Below, piece after piece: positions 11,009-19,341 of a stretch of 64,000 nucleotides of DNA. Under the pieces are notes generated by a model. The model saw nothing but the letters and a program-made list of their open reading frames with translations. It was not told the DNA's origin and did no database searches. Origin of the DNA: Wolfiporia cocos (Eukaryota; Basidiomycota; Agaricomycetes; Polyporales; Phaeolaceae). How positions within the stretch are numbered: the first letter of the stretch is position 1; every line of letters starts with the position of its first letter. A program made the translations under genes and the position numbers. The stretch covers positions 1-64,000 of the forward strand of contig JACCLO010000024.1 of assembly GCA_029448655.1 (NCBI GenBank). Direction: 5' to 3'.

Positions 11009-14000
11009 TTATCGTCCTGTCGATCCAAAACCTTGTGTACCGCGCTTTGTTGGTTTGTTGAACTGCTCGTTGTAGGGTCCACTTCCATGTAGGTGAGGTC
11101 GAATTTCCTTCTCGAACTTCTCCTTGGTCATGGATTCCTGTATTTCGGGCGTGATCGCTACTTCGCAGATTAGCTGAGCAATTCTGTCGCCTTTCTTTAC
11201 TTGGTACGGGTCTCCGGTGAGGTTCATCAACATGACAAAGACTTCTCCGCGGTAGTCGTGGTCTATTACACCTGCAAGGACGTCGATGCCCTTTTTCGCA
11301 AGTCCAGACCTTGGCGCTATCCGACCGTATGTCCCATATGGAACTTTGATACGAATATCGGTGGGAACCGAGGCGGATTTCCATGAATTAATTAGGATAT
11401 CCTGCGCGGCGTATAGATCATAGCCGATCGCATCGGTTGTTCCCCTGGTCGGTAGTTTGCCATTGACTCCTACTTCGATCTCCAAGTCTTCGTTGAACTC
11501 AACATCGGAATGTACCCATTGCCCTGTAAAGGGGTCGCGCTTGTAGTACACTTTCGGTTGTGTAGGATCAACATCGTCTCGATATTGGGGCCAGTCATCG
11601 GGCCAGACACATGTGTCCGAATCCCAATCTGGTGAATCAGGGTCGAAGACGGCTATCGTTTGCCGTGTTCCGCCGAGTCTAGTTGATCGGCGAAGGGGTT
11701 GATTTGGGTCGGTACTAAGGGCTGAATATTTTGCCTTGTACTCGTCCAGTATCTCCTTAGCGTTAGCCAGGTGTTCCTCGATTTCCCACGTATCCTCCGC
11801 AGGTCCGGTGCCTTTCCAATGGATAAGGTATTCCCACCGGCCGCGTCGGTTACGATGGTCGAGAATGGCTTCCACTTCCCATTCCTCCGGGTCTTCCATT
11901 TCCATTGGCCTGTCGGCCGTTGGAGGGTGACTTTTCTGACCTTCGATGGTTGATTCCTTGTACATGACCAGTTTTGAAGCATGGAACACAGGGTGGTAAG
12001 CCCTATATTGTGCGTCCATGTACACCTTGAACGTTACCGGTCCCAATTTCTCCGTGATTCGGAATGGTCCGATGTAGCGAGGGGCTAGACTTCTTTCTGT
12101 GTCTTGCCAACTTCGCACGTCCACGAGTACTTTGTCGCCCACTTTGAAGGGAACGACTTGCTTCTTTTGGTCATAGTACCAGGACCATCTTTCGGCTGCA
12201 ATTTTCATTGCTGCCTTAGCTTTCTCTTGTGCAGAGAACCGCGTGTTCGCAATTTCTACTAAGTCTTTGTTTCGACTTGGTTCGAAACTGCTTGGTCCTG
12301 CAATAGGATGACGACCTAATTCCACCAGGAACGGAGATTCCTTGGTAGTTTCGCTGGCTGCATTATTGTACGCAAATTCCGCTGTTGGCAGGAACTCCGA
12401 CCAGTTATCTTTTTGGTACGTGTTAATATAGCACCGTAGATACTGTTCGAGTATTTGATTCACTCGTTCGGTTTGTCCATCTGCCTGCGGATGGTACGCA
12501 GTAGTCATCGACCTTTGAATTCCCAGCAGGGTACACCATTCACCAAATAGTTTTGAGGCGAATTGTGTCCCTCTGTCCGATACTATCTGTTTCGGTAACC
12601 CATGTAGGGGGTATACCTTTTGATAGAGTATCGTAGCTAGGTCTTTCGTTGAGAAGGTGTTTTCGATTGGGAAAAACCTTGCTCTTTTGGTCAACCGATC
12701 CACCACGACCATGATCGCGTCATGCATTCCCGATGGGGGTAGCTGAGTAATCAGGTCTATTGTCACCACTTCCCACGGGCCTGACGGCACCGGTAAGGGT
12801 TGCAGGGGGCCGTACGGCTTCTGCGGGTGGTTCTTCATACGTTGGCATGTGTCACATCCGTCTACGTATTTTTTGACGTAAACGAACATTCCGGGCCACC
12901 AATAGTTGCGGCTTAGCAATTCGTACGTTTTGTAACGTCCGAAATGCCCAGCTGACTTGTGATCGTGATGATACTCGACCACTTGCCGTCTGATATCCGC
13001 TGGTGTAGCTGGAACGTAGACTTTGCCTCTTCGGAGGAGTAACCCTCCTTCGTAGTTCCATTCTGATAGGTCTTTTTTGAATTCACGAGGGCCGGATGAG
13101 AGCAGCTCCTTGTAATCCTTTGTGACCTTGTCGTCTAGCAACGCTTTGCGAATCTCTCGGAGTATCGATTCATCTTCCGATTGTGGGGCAGCATGGGAGG
13201 TATCGAGAGCCATTGCCATGTACTCTTGCTCGAACCACTCAGGTTTCAGAAGAACCTGGTCGCGATTATCGAGATCCACCCCCTCCTCATGGTCTGGCCG
13301 CCTGGACAGAGGATCCGCGGTTAGCATTGTTTTGCCAGGTTTGTGCTTCATTTGGAAGTTGAAGCGTGAGAGGTACAGTGCCCAACGGGCTTGTCGTCTC
13401 GTCAGTTTTTGCGCCGTTTTGAAATAGGTTAGGTTCAGATGATCCGACCATATCTCAAATTTTTCAGGGTGTCCCTCTAGGTAGTGTCTCCACTCCTCTA
13501 GAGCCCTGATGACAGCCAACATTTCCTTGTCGTAGATCTCGTAGTTCCTTTCCGGGGCACTTAGCGACTTGCTATAGTACGCCACGGGGTGGAATTTTTT
13601 ATCCTTAGGATCTAACTGAGATAGTACTGCTCCGGTAGCGAAGTCTGATGCATCTGTTTCTACGCGGAAGGGCTGATCGTGCGACGGAATTCGAAGCACG
13701 GGCGCTTTGGTAAATGCTTCCTTTAGGGTTTGGAAGGCATTTTCCTGCTCGGCGTCCCAATGCCAAGCTTCTGACTTTTTGGTCAGCATGGTGAGTGGTT
13801 TGGCTATTTTTGAGAAACCTTCTATGAATCGCCTGTAGAAGTTGGCGAATCCAAGGAAAGCTTGAACCTCTTTGACCTTAGTAGGTCTAGGCCAGTCCTG
13901 AACTCCGGCGTACTTCTTCGGATCCATCATGATGTTACCGTCGGATATGATCATTCCTAGGTATTCGATGGAAGACTGTTCGAAGAAGCACTTTTCGGGC

Positions 14001-15436
14001 TTCGCATACAAGTCCGAGTCCTTCAGGGTTTGGAGAACCCCTTTGGTAAGTCGCCGATGTTCCTCCATATCATTCCCGAAAATCAAGATGTCGTCTAAGT
14101 AGACAACCACCTTGCCGGTTCGAATGAACGGTGCGAGGATAGAATTCATCATCGCTTGGAACGTTGCGGGGGCATTGCAGAAACCGAAATACATTACCGT
14201 TGCCTCGTATAGTCCACGGTGTGTAATAAACGCCGTCTTCCATTCATCACCTTCCTTGATGCGGACATTGTTATATCCCCATCTAAGGTCAATTTTGGTG
14301 AAGATGGTCGCATGGGACAATTGATCGATGAGGTCATCGATCCGAGGTATCGGATAACGATTTTTCACGGTTATTTCGTTTAGCCTCCTGTAATCGACAA
14401 CCATCCGCAGTCCTCCGTCCTTTTTATGGACAAAGAAGACCGGGGATGCCATTGGACTTTCGGATGGTCGAATGTAACCCTTCCGTAGTTCGGTGTCTAT
14501 CCACTCATCCAAGCTATTACGCTCTTGGGGAGACATTTTGTATGGTTTTACCGGTGGAGGAAGCTGCGCATCTGGTTCAAGCACTATGGCGTGATCCCAG
14601 GGCTTCCGTTCCGGCATCCTCTCTGACGCCTTTTGTGAGAACACCGTTGGCCCATACTCTTGGTATTGTTCGGGCACTAACGATCGCCATTTTTCAATGT
14701 CAATCGGTGGTGTGTTTTCCTCACGGTCGTCTGCTTCGTCGAGGTCTTTGTCAAGTACCTCGGCTACCAACTGTGTCAGCAGGTTCATTTCCTCGTCGTC
14801 AAGGGTTGCCACCCAAGCGATCAAAGGGTTTTCGGGGTCCTCCTCTCCTAATATGTCCACGGGAGTGTCCCAAATCGAATTTACTTCGATGATTTCCTTT
14901 TCTGGGAGTTCAACTGCTTCCTCCTCAGAAGGGCGGTTACCCTTTTTTCTGGCGTAGGGTTGGTCGTGTGTACAGCGTGCATATTCCATTTCTCCTTTCC
15001 TCCAATCAAAGGTAGGATTGTGGAGACGCAACCAGTCATAGCCAAGGATTAGGTCTGGTTCTAGGTGCATGACCGTCAGACCTATTTTTTCCTTGTGTGT
15101 GCCATGTTGCATGAATGCTTTTACTGATTGCGTTAAGCGGCCGGCGACGTTTTCTGTTCCGTCTGCGTTTGTAACCGTAATGGGAAACGCTAGTTTGTCG
15201 GTGACCAGCTTATGTTTATCGACCAATCGTTGTGATATGACCGATATGGTTGCACCGCTGTCGATTAAAGCCAGAGCCTGCACTTTTTGCCCATATACCC
15301 AGAGTGTTACTTCGACACGAAAAGATCGAGCGAAGTCGCGCGCATCGTTGCCAAAAATATGATACATTGACTCGAATACACTCTTTACAGCGGGTACGGG
15401 ACTAAAATTACACGGGAGCACAAGTGGGCAGGTCAT
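11009..15436 (-). CDS. pol: Pol polyprotein: PR-RT-RNaseH-IN-chromodomain-dUTPase
   Basis: A 1475-residue polyprotein read from the ATG at 15436, whose A is also the last base of the gag stop (UGAUG). Domains in order: aspartic protease (LIDSGATISV, about residue 58); RT (about 310-510, VVYLDDILIFG at about 445); RNase H (FRVETDASDFATGA, about 590); integrase with the HHCC zinc finger (about 823-867) and the D-D-E core (TIDLITQL, SDRGTQFAS); GPY-like segment (LAPRYIGPFRI); chromodomain (about 1183-1235, EWEVEAILDHR, YLIHWKG, EDTWE); and a C-terminal dUTPase (about 1315-1475) with all five motifs: GYDLYAAQD, APRSGLA, GVIDHDYRGE, GDRIAQLI and GFGSTGR. The chromodomain probably directs integration to heterochromatin. 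The dUTPase would lower dUTP during reverse transcription. A dUTPase after a chromodomain is unusual. Confidence 0.97.
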   Translation of the reverse strand: MTCPLVLPCNFSPVPAVKSVFESMYHIFGNDARDFARSFRVEVTLWVYGQKVQALALIDSGATISVISQRLVDKHKLVTDKLAFPITVTNADGTENVAGRLTQSVKAFMQHGTHKEKIGLTVMHLEPDLILGYDWLRLHNPTFDWRKGEMEYARCTHDQPYARKKGNRPSEEEAVELPEKEIIEVNSIWDTPVDILGEEDPENPLIAWVATLDDEEMNLLTQLVAEVLDKDLDEADDREENTPPIDIEKWRSLVPEQYQEYGPTVFSQKASERMPERKPWDHAIVLEPDAQLPPPVKPYKMSPQERNSLDEWIDTELRKGYIRPSESPMASPVFFVHKKDGGLRMVVDYRRLNEITVKNRYPIPRIDDLIDQLSHATIFTKIDLRWGYNNVRIKEGDEWKTAFITHRGLYEATVMYFGFCNAPATFQAMMNSILAPFIRTGKVVVYLDDILIFGNDMEEHRRLTKGVLQTLKDSDLYAKPEKCFFEQSSIEYLGMIISDGNIMMDPKKYAGVQDWPRPTKVKEVQAFLGFANFYRRFIEGFSKIAKPLTMLTKKSEAWHWDAEQENAFQTLKEAFTKAPVLRIPSHDQPFRVETDASDFATGAVLSQLDPKDKKFHPVAYYSKSLSAPERNYEIYDKEMLAVIRALEEWRHYLEGHPEKFEIWSDHLNLTYFKTAQKLTRRQARWALYLSRFNFQMKHKPGKTMLTADPLSRRPDHEEGVDLDNRDQVLLKPEWFEQEYMAMALDTSHAAPQSEDESILREIRKALLDDKVTKDYKELLSSGPREFKKDLSEWNYEGGLLLRRGKVYVPATPADIRRQVVEYHHDHKSAGHFGRYKTYELLSRNYWWPGMFVYVKKYVDGCDTCQRMKNHPQKPYGPLQPLPVPSGPWEVVTIDLITQLPPSGMHDAIMVVVDRLTKRARFFPIENTFSTKDLATILYQKVYPLHGLPKQIVSDRGTQFASKLFGEWCTLLGIQRSMTTAYHPQADGQTERVNQILEQYLRCYINTYQKDNWSEFLPTAEFAYNNAASETTKESPFLVELGRHPIAGPSSFEPSRNKDLVEIANTRFSAQEKAKAAMKIAAERWSWYYDQKKQVVPFKVGDKVLVDVRSWQDTERSLAPRYIGPFRITEKLGPVTFKVYMDAQYRAYHPVFHASKLVMYKESTIEGQKSHPPTADRPMEMEDPEEWEVEAILDHRNRRGRWEYLIHWKGTGPAEDTWEIEEHLANAKEILDEYKAKYSALSTDPNQPLRRSTRLGGTRQTIAVFDPDSPDWDSDTCVWPDDWPQYRDDVDPTQPKVYYKRDPFTGQWVHSDVEFNEDLEIEVGVNGKLPTRGTTDAIGYDLYAAQDILINSWKSASVPTDIRIKVPYGTYGRIAPRSGLAKKGIDVLAGVIDHDYRGEVFVMLMNLTGDPYQVKKGDRIAQLICEVAITPEIQESMTKEKFEKEIRPHLHGSGPYNEQFNKPTKRGTQGFGSTGR

Positions 15437-17673
15437 CACATGTGCTCGGTGGGAAAACCCGAGGCAGAGCTTCCGTAGATGCCCAGGGTGTTTGCGGAGT
15501 CGGCTATCCGCTTGCGAAGCCAGGGCAGATGTGTCCTGATGGAGTCGCCCGACGGTGTAGGCGCAGTCGAAGTCGAACCAGTCGACTGGGTCTGGACGGG
15601 GCTGGTGCTTTCTGCCGATCGCACCGAACTCCCGCTTTGCTCCTCATCGCTGATGCGCGTAGTGGGGGCCAGAGGAACCACCTCTGGTTGCTTCGGAACG
15701 TTGGTCCGGATGGTTCCTACGGTGGCTTGGGGGGACTCATCTTCGTCGTCAGTCACCAGTTCCTGGGTGCTGACGATTCGGACCTTGTATTTCTTTTTCG
15801 GGTCCAGTTTCTTCTGACCCGACTGTTGCGTTCCGCTCGACGAGCCTGTCGGCTTCGTCGTTCCGCTTCCACTACCGGCCGGCTTGGCTTCCTTCGGCTT
15901 GTTCTTAGGGTTCTCAGGACAGTCGCCCCATTTGTGTTGTCCGGGGTGCTTGCGACAGTCCTTCCCGTAAGAGCCGGTTTCCTTTGCCTTGCCTTTGCCT
16001 TTGTCATCAGCCTTGGCAGGCTTCGACGTAGCTTTGTCGGCGGTCTTGCCAGACCCCGACGACTCCTTCTTCTTTTCTTCCTCAAAGATCTTGCCTTTGA
16101 GCTTGTCCGGGTATTGCCTCTTGTAGAGGTCAATGGCCATGTCGAGGTATACCTCCCAGTCGGTCGGCATTGTGAAGCCGGGCACCGATTCCAAGGTAGC
16201 GAGGGTTTCTCGCACCTTTTCCGGGAGGATCCGTTTGATGTGACTGAACAACGTCTTGTTGTCAGTCTCGGCCAGGCGAGCCAGGGTCCTGAGCTTCTGT
16301 GCCCAAGAAAAGAAGTCCGATTGGAGCTTCTTTTTCCCTTCGTCTCCGAAGTACCCTTCAATCTCTTTTTCGGCAATTTCCTTGTCCGTCTTTTTGCCGT
16401 ACACCTTCTCGATTGTTTCCGCAAACGTTTTCCAGGTGTGTCCCGAGGTTTGTCCGGCGGCGATTTTATCAACTACCGGCGACATGTATTGGTAGGCCTC
16501 GCCCGTAAGCCGTAGCAGGGCTTGGCGGACCTTGTCTTCCTCGAGGGTCAACTTGGCGTCCGCGAAATACATGCCCATCTTTTGGATCCATTCTTTCGAT
16601 GAGATGGAATCCTTGGGGCCCGAGAATTTGGGCGGCTGAGTCGGTTTGGTCTGTTGGAAGTTGACCGTGGTGGCTGCTGCTGTCGCGGCTGCCGGTGCGT
16701 TTTTTAGAGCGGTTAACTCCGCTTCGAGTTGGTCAATTCTATTAATTAGTGCCGTGACCTGGGCACCGCTGGATCCCGCGGTGGAGACTGCCGGACGCTT
16801 TTGCAGTACTGCGATATCTTTTTCTATGCGGACGAATCGATTTTCGGAAAGGGTATCCAATTGTTGCCGCAAACTCTCCGCTTCCTCCAGTGCTTCTATT
16901 CTATTTTGAAGCACCTGGTTATGGCTCCGAATCTGGTTGGTCTTGTTCCAGACCATTTCCAAATCCGTGTCTACTCGGCTTTTGTAAGCCGCGAGGTTGC
17001 TGTAGAGGTGGTTCTTGGCTTGGTACAGCGCCTCTCTGTAAGCTTCTTTTCCCACCTGCAGAACTTCGTCTGGGGGGGCCACTTCCAGAGTGCGCTGTAA
17101 CCTTCCCATCAATTCGTTCTCGCTCCTTTCTGGCTGCGCGACTATTTCCAGGGTTCTCCTTTCATAGGAGGGGAGGAGATCGGGGAGCGTTCCAAATAGG
17201 GGTTCCGTGTCGACTGGTTCCTCCGGCCGTGGAGTCTCGCTTCCTTCGGGGGTAATGACTGCTCGGCGTGCGGGTGTTTCCGGGTTGAAGAGCCTGGCGG
17301 CTCTCGTGCGTGGCGACGCTTCCTCCTGGGAGTACCAGTGGACGTCACCGTACAGGACTATGAGGTCCGACAGGGGGATGGCGGTGCAATAGTTGTCCCA
17401 CCTCCACCACGAAATGTGGTTCCTAGTCGAATCTTCCCCATAATACTTGATGTACGCCGTGTGGTTTACATTCAGGAAGGGGCGCACATGCGCCGGAATT
17501 GAGTTGAAGGAGGTCACACTTCCCCTAACTCTGATGCCGAATACGACTCGCAGGTAGTCCATCAAGCAGGTTTGCTCTCCGGGCCACGCGTGCTTGCCGA
17601 CGGCGGGGTGGTAGGCCGTAGCCACCTTGTGGGTGTTGTACAGAGCGCCTTGTACGATCGTGTAAGACACCAT
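15436..17673 (-). CDS. gag: Gag capsid protein
   Basis: About 745 residues from the first ATG at 17673; the frame is open to 17727 but without an ATG. The N-terminal part is a Trp/Tyr-rich region of unknown type. The centre has coiled-coil heptads (about residues 220-330). A capsid-like domain follows (KEWIQKMGMYFADAK ... WAQKLRTLARLAETDN), matched by the B-family Gag. The C-terminus is basic and Ser/Thr-rich with a possible knuckle, DCRKHPGQHKWGDCPENP, whose Cys/His pattern is not classical CCHC. The stop TGA shares its last base with the pol start. It lies 151 nt downstream of ORF1, with a triplicated motif between. Confidence 0.92.
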   Translation of the reverse strand: MVSYTIVQGALYNTHKVATAYHPAVGKHAWPGEQTCLMDYLRVVFGIRVRGSVTSFNSIPAHVRPFLNVNHTAYIKYYGEDSTRNHISWWRWDNYCTAIPLSDLIVLYGDVHWYSQEEASPRTRAARLFNPETPARRAVITPEGSETPRPEEPVDTEPLFGTLPDLLPSYERRTLEIVAQPERSENELMGRLQRTLEVAPPDEVLQVGKEAYREALYQAKNHLYSNLAAYKSRVDTDLEMVWNKTNQIRSHNQVLQNRIEALEEAESLRQQLDTLSENRFVRIEKDIAVLQKRPAVSTAGSSGAQVTALINRIDQLEAELTALKNAPAAATAAATTVNFQQTKPTQPPKFSGPKDSISSKEWIQKMGMYFADAKLTLEEDKVRQALLRLTGEAYQYMSPVVDKIAAGQTSGHTWKTFAETIEKVYGKKTDKEIAEKEIEGYFGDEGKKKLQSDFFSWAQKLRTLARLAETDNKTLFSHIKRILPEKVRETLATLESVPGFTMPTDWEVYLDMAIDLYKRQYPDKLKGKIFEEEKKKESSGSGKTADKATSKPAKADDKGKGKAKETGSYGKDCRKHPGQHKWGDCPENPKNKPKEAKPAGSGSGTTKPTGSSSGTQQSGQKKLDPKKKYKVRIVSTQELVTDDEDESPQATVGTIRTNVPKQPEVVPLAPTTRISDEEQSGSSVRSAESTSPVQTQSTGSTSTAPTPSGDSIRTHLPWLRKRIADSANTLGIYGSSASGFPTEHM

Positions 17674-17733
17674 TGCTGGACAGTATTCGTCAGCTTGAGT
17701 TATTTTCTTCCTTAAACGATAATTCAAGAAAAA

Positions 17734-17817
17734 AGTGCCTTTTCAGGACTTAAGTGCCTTTTCAGGACTTTTCGCAATCAATGCCATGCACCAAAGAAAA
17801 TGCCTTTTCAGGACTTT
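17734..17817 (-). repeat. Triplicated motif between ORF1 and gag
   Basis: AAGTCCTGAAAAGGCA (sense) occurs three times, at about 17734-17751, 17752-17770 and 17799-17817, in the spacer between ORF1 and gag. Close variants occur five times upstream of gag in family B, which suggests a conserved cis element of unknown role. Confidence 0.7.
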
Positions 17818-17824
17818 CTATCTA

Positions 17825-18640
17825 CTACAATTGAGGTTTGCCGAGGTTGAAGTTGAGACCGCTATGTGCTAGGTGTGTTTTTAAGTACGTAACGTGCTGT
17901 TTTACGTCTAGGTCTCCAAAAACGTGCTCCACCCTCCTGAGATATTTTTCGAGGCGTCGGAGGTCTTCGTTCTTCATGGAGTCCTGACGGACCCTTTGCT
18001 CCAGGTGTGTGGAGAGATCGTCGAAGTCGGTGATGAGGGTGGTGAATTTTGCTATGATAGGGGCCGTGGTGGTTGCGTCGGGAACCTTCCATAGTCGGAA
18101 AAGGTTCTTGTGGGCGGCGTTCATCTGTTTGTCGACGTCCAAAAACCAATCCCACTTCTTCTCCGTGCAATGGACGTCCCTGGGGTTCGCAAGACCCCGT
18201 TTCTCGACCCACTCGGCCGGCATCCTAAGCTCCTCCACTCTCTCCAACAGCGACTTCTTTGGGGGCTCGATTCGCTCCCGAAGACTCCTCACCATTCTCT
18301 CTTCCTCAACCCTCTTCCTGGCTGCCTCGGCGATCAGTTGATCCAGGGATTGTTTCTGGATCCGAGCCTCGAGCTTCTCCTTCTGTCGAAGAAGCTTGTT
18401 GAGCTTCTTTCGCCTGATGTCGTCGAGGGCGGCCTCGTGGTTGACCCTTCGGATCTCCTCCGGGTCGGGGTTCGGCTTCCTGTAGAAGACGTCTTTGCCC
18501 TTTCGGGACTTTCCTCGCTTTGGGGCTGTGACCGCGGAGATGCGGTCTTCGAGCGATTTAGAGGCGGCAATATGCCATTCCTCGCGCTCCCCCGTAGCGG
18601 CGTTTCTCGGAGTAACCGTGAAACGTGGTGCTTTCGGCAT
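17825..18640 (-). CDS. ORF1, unknown protein upstream of gag
   Basis: A 271-residue protein with ATG at 18640 and TAG at 17825-17827. No family was recognised. The first 75 residues are basic (TPRNAATGEREEW, APKRGKSRKGKD). Residues about 75-135 are a charged helix likely to form a coiled coil (KKLNKLLRQKEKLEARIQKQ). The rest is mostly helical with aromatic residues (KKWDWFLDVDKQMNAAHKN) and ends LGKPQL. The older copy A2 keeps the same ORF apart from one nonsense change, so it is an inherited part of the family and not chance. A separate ORF ahead of gag is not standard for Ty3/gypsy. It may bind RNA or help assembly, but that is a guess. Confidence 0.85.
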   Translation of the reverse strand: MPKAPRFTVTPRNAATGEREEWHIAASKSLEDRISAVTAPKRGKSRKGKDVFYRKPNPDPEEIRRVNHEAALDDIRRKKLNKLLRQKEKLEARIQKQSLDQLIAEAARKRVEEERMVRSLRERIEPPKKSLLERVEELRMPAEWVEKRGLANPRDVHCTEKKWDWFLDVDKQMNAAHKNLFRLWKVPDATTTAPIIAKFTTLITDFDDLSTHLEQRVRQDSMKNEDLRRLEKYLRRVEHVFGDLDVKQHVTYLKTHLAHSGLNFNLGKPQL

Positions 18641-19328
18641 GACTACGTAAAAAGAAGTCTAAGTAAGCTATTCTAGTGGAAATCACGCGGTCTTCTGTCG
18701 GGGCTTATCGTCGCTTCTTGATGTGTCGTGCGCTTATCCTCCGGCGTCAATGGGCGCTCCGCCCTCGACCGGAGTTAGTGTCGGCGACTGGATGGCGTCT
18801 CTCTCACGCTACCAGGTGGGGGATACAGCAGGTCGTCTTCCCTTGACGCCTGGGAATGCAGGATTTGGGGTATTACACCCCGCATGTGCCCACGCCTCAC
18901 TCCAGTTAGGTGGCTGCCAGTGTTTAAACCAAACCCATGCCCTGAGGGACTTAGAGGGCGCCAAGGCCAGAACTCTATCGTTCTGAAGCCGTATCGGCAG
19001 CGGTTCTAGGCAGGGCAACTCGTGCCCACCATCCCAACTCTAAATAGAGTGGCCCCTGTACGCCTGGGGATAGGCGAGAAGGTCGTCTCCGGCCCGGTCA
19101 AGACGTTACACCGTTGCCATCGATTCCCAACATATGGGGAAAGGCTTGGCAGCCAGTCCCCTGGTTCCGCTTAAGCCTACGGTCCGGCTATTTGCCCGAA
19201 GGCGGTGATCCCCCAGAACCCACTAAGGATACCCTGCTGCCTGGCGGCGAGCAGGGGTGCGCAGACGGCGACGAAAACCCCTAAGAAGAAAAAATCCCAG
19301 ACCCTCAAGGAGGGCGGGGGCGAAAGCA
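18641..19328 (-). other. A1 structured 5' leader
   Basis: About 690 nt separate the primer-binding site from ORF1. The sequence is GC-rich and full of short inverted repeats. Two hairpins have base-pair swaps relative to the B-family leader: CAGAAC-GATAGA-GTTCTG (18985-18968) against TGAATC-GATAGC-GATTCA in B, and CTCCGG...CCGGAG (18774-18739) with inner GGGCG/CGCCC against GAGCG/CGCTC in B. Conserved phrases include CCCCAGGCGT and GGCGCCCTCTAAGTCCCTC. It may act in packaging, dimerisation or internal initiation. Confidence 0.75.
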
Positions 19329-19340
19329 AGTTCTATTCAT
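19329..19340 (-). other. A1 primer-binding site, self-priming type
   Basis: In sense ATGAATAGAACT begins one base after the LTR end. It is exactly complementary to AGTTCTATTCAT within the LTR just downstream of the TATA box. No match to a tRNA 3' end (TGG start) is seen. This is the arrangement of Tf1/sushi-group elements, in which the 5' end of the RNA folds back as primer. Confidence 0.8.
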
Positions 19341-19341
19341 A

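Noticed and set aside
15424..16515. 363-codon plus-strand ORF and several others opposite gag and pol
   Set aside because: These are shadows of the gag and pol reading frames, with Arg/Leu/Ser-rich composition and no domains; they recur in A2 only because the sense genes are conserved.
18641..19341. Self-cleaving ribozyme or group I intron in the leader
   Set aside because: No hammerhead core (CTGATGA...GAAA) and no clear group I P/Q/R/S elements were found by eye; left as an unassigned structured RNA.
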